The notes under the pieces: model-generated | The model's input: only the letters and a program-made list of their open reading frames with translations | The model's database searches: none | Told to the model about the DNA's origin: nothing | Shown: piece by piece, positions 4,879 to 6,083 of the stretch | Position numbering within the stretch: the stretch's first letter is position 1 | Layout: each line of letters opens with the position of its first letter | Source: Planctomycetota bacterium | GTDB lineage: Bacteria; Planctomycetota; PUPC01 | DNA length: 6,083 nt | Direction of reading: 5' to 3' | Assembly (NCBI GenBank): GCA_003559755.1 | Contig: PWKM01000297.1 | Location: 1 to 6,083, forward strand | Translations under genes and position numbers: made by a program

Positions 4879-4884
4879 AGGAGG
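4879..4884 (+). promoter_or_regulatory. Shine-Dalgarno AGGAGG deciding the sensor start
   Basis: AGGAGG with a seven-base spacer leads to the ATG at 4892. A longer reading from the TTG at 4865 would start upstream of this ribosome site and put it inside the coding region. Confidence 0.85.
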
Positions 4885-4891
4885 CACAGAT

Positions 4892-5923
4892 ATGTTGAAG
4901 CGAAAAGGGAGTTTGCTCCGCCAGCTTACGCTCAGTCTCGGGCTTGCCATCATCTTTCTAAGTTTGAGTTCCTTCTACTATCAATACCAGATCGAGCGTC
5001 GGGTCCTGACCGACAACATCCGAGAGAACTTGGAGCGCCAGGCGTGGCTGCTCCGCTCGCGTCTTTCGCAGGCCGAGACCGACGCCCAATTGCTCGATAT
5101 CGCCCGCCAGTATGCCGAGGCGATTGAGTATATGGACGAGGCCGGGCACGCCGTGCTCATCGTCGACGGCGAGGGCGAAGTCCTGGCAGGGACAGGCGGC
5201 CTGCGGCCAAACGATCCGATGGTGGGACTTGCCCTGAGTCAGGAAGACGACACGCCGGTTGTCCGAGTAATCAAGGGCGAAATCCAGTTGGCTCTGGCCT
5301 TCCCGGTCGATCCTCTCAGCTCGGACCGGACCGGGGCGCTGATGATGAAGCACCCGCTGACTCCGGTGGCCACCCTGGCCGACCGTCTGATGTTATCGAC
5401 GTTCTCGCTCGTCGCGATCACCCTCCTTGCCATGATATTTGTCGTGCACATGGTTCTTCGCTACAAGGTGCACCAGCCGCTGCACACACTTTGGATGCAC
5501 GAGTATCGCATCCGCGAGGGCGACCTGGCCAGAATCGAGGGGCCGGACCCGAACAACGAGTTCTCCGACCTCTACTCGATGTATAACGAGATGGTTGTTC
5601 GGATTGCCGAGCAGAAGCGAGCAATCATCGAACAGAAGGACCACGCCGCACTCGGTGAACTCACCCGGAATGCCGTCGATCGCCTGACCGGCCCCCTGGA
5701 CGAAATACTCAGCAAGAGCCAGACCCTGCTCGAGCAGGAGTCGTCGCTCTCCGACGAAGACCGAACGCTGCTGCGAGAGATCATCACCAACATCACCCGC
5801 ATCGCCCGCGAGCTCAAATCCATCGTCGTCGAGGGAGACAAAAGCTCAATGTGGCTGGAACAAGAGGCGGGGGCCGTCCCGGATTTCGACACGCCGAACG
5901 ACGAACCGAAGGACCGTCAATAG
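4892..5923 (+). CDS. Two-TM HAMP sensor with degenerate histidine-kinase dimerisation hairpin, no ATPase domain
   Basis: The protein has 343 residues. Domains by eye: basic N-terminus, TM1 at about 11-29, extracytoplasmic sensor at about 30-167, TM2 at about 168-190, HAMP at about 191-241, and a hairpin like the histidine-kinase DHp at about 251-316. The sensor core H-A-V-L-I-V-D-G-E-G-E-V-L-A looks PAS/Cache-like. The HAMP has Pro196 and N-E-F-S-D-L...N-E-M. The hairpin A-L-G-E-L-T-R-N-A-V-D-R-L-T-G-P-L aligns with 'LGELaagiAHElrnPL', with Asp263 where the phospho-acceptor His should be; the second helix I-I-T-N-I-T-R-I-A-R-E-L matches the usual pattern. After that only an acidic tail of about 27 residues remains, with no N, G1 or G2 box. 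It sits in the inner membrane. It is likely not a kinase itself but may pair with another kinase, scaffold or phosphatase; this is inference. Start by the AGGAGG site. No response regulator is adjacent in the window. Confidence 0.85.
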   Translation: MLKRKGSLLRQLTLSLGLAIIFLSLSSFYYQYQIERRVLTDNIRENLERQAWLLRSRLSQAETDAQLLDIARQYAEAIEYMDEAGHAVLIVDGEGEVLAGTGGLRPNDPMVGLALSQEDDTPVVRVIKGEIQLALAFPVDPLSSDRTGALMMKHPLTPVATLADRLMLSTFSLVAITLLAMIFVVHMVLRYKVHQPLHTLWMHEYRIREGDLARIEGPDPNNEFSDLYSMYNEMVVRIAEQKRAIIEQKDHAALGELTRNAVDRLTGPLDEILSKSQTLLEQESSLSDEDRTLLREIITNITRIARELKSIVVEGDKSSMWLEQEAGAVPDFDTPNDEPKDRQ

Positions 5924-5927
5924 CAGT

Positions 5928-5940
5928 TGCTCAGGGAGCA
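5928..5940. repeat. Small hairpin after the sensor gene
   Basis: TGCTC (5928-5932) and GAGCA (5936-5940) pair with a three-base loop, four bases after the stop codon. No T-run follows, so it is at best a weak terminator or an mRNA 3' end. Confidence 0.25.
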
Positions 5941-6083
5941 TGACATCGGAAACGGGCGGCTGGTGGGGCGGATCATCTGCCGTCCGACCCAATTCCGGCG
6001 ATAGAGATTTTGATGGGGTGAGAACGGACGTTAAACGGGTCCGGTTGGCAGTGGATGTGCGTTCGAGTCGTGGACGACGGCTC
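5940..6083 (+). CDS. Possible start of a further gene, open to the window edge
   Basis: The frame from the ATG at 5940 has no stop through 6083 (48 codons). The only ribosome-like site (GGGAG) is one base from the ATG, which is too close. The predicted residues are rich in Gly, Arg and Val and show no recognised domain. An internal GTG at about 6018 could also be a start. This may be chance in GC-rich DNA; otherwise 5924-6083 holds nothing I can assign. Confidence 0.15.
   Translation, partial: MTSETGGWWGGSSAVRPNSGDRDFDGVRTDVKRVRLAVDVRSSRGRRL

Noticed and set aside
4865..4891. TTG start for the membrane sensor
   Set aside because: It would place the AGGAGG inside the coding region. The ATG at 4892 has ideal spacing.
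6055..6083. ATG at 6055 as a gene start
   Set aside because: Only nine codons are visible and there is no convincing ribosome site, so it cannot be judged.
1..6083. Defence island, CRISPR, transposon or prophage
   Set aside because: No regularly spaced repeats, transposase, integrase, nuclease, helicase or terminal inverted repeats could be found on either strand.

Overview
The window is about 62% GC by eye and gene-dense. It carries only ordinary bacterial signals: Shine-Dalgarno sites, sigma70-like -35/-10 pairs and the bacteria-only gene smpB. I see no insertion sequence, tRNA, rRNA, CRISPR array or phage gene. The lineage cannot be fixed from sequence alone. The mixture of genes would suit an environmental high-GC bacterium such as a Planctomycetota/Phycisphaerae member, but that is a weak guess.

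Left part (1-2392, minus strand). A DegT/DnrJ/EryC1-type PLP sugar aminotransferase (1009-2109) is followed by a VOC/glyoxalase-fold protein (478-861) and then the N-terminal part of a malate/L-lactate dehydrogenase-like (Ldh_2) oxidoreductase that runs off the left edge (1-396). The VOC-Ldh_2 pair has its own good -35/-10 promoter (897-925). It may therefore be a separate unit from the aminotransferase.

Middle (2110-3460). A 283-bp divergent intergenic region holds two back-to-back promoters, a 12-bp palindrome between them and, in the aminotransferase leader, a pair of mutually exclusive GC hairpins. To the right lies a CgeB-like glycosyltransferase (2393-3397). Aminotransferase plus glycosyltransferase suggests surface-glycan work. 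The glycosyltransferase converges on smpB (3451-3939, minus), with a hairpin between the two ends.

Right part (3940-6083, plus strand). A small unknown protein (4104-4370) overlaps by one base a MazG-like nucleotide pyrophosphohydrolase with a Cys-rich tail (4370-4663). After a 228-bp gap comes a membrane sensor (4892-5923) with two transmembrane segments, HAMP and a histidine-kinase-like dimerisation hairpin. It lacks the phospho-acceptor histidine and has no ATPase domain. The last 160 bp hold a small hairpin and possibly the start of another gene.

The most unusual items are the kinase-less sensor, the unknown/MazG coupled pair with its Cys tail, and the organised divergent control region at 2185-2362. 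I did not find a clear new multi-gene system such as a defence island.
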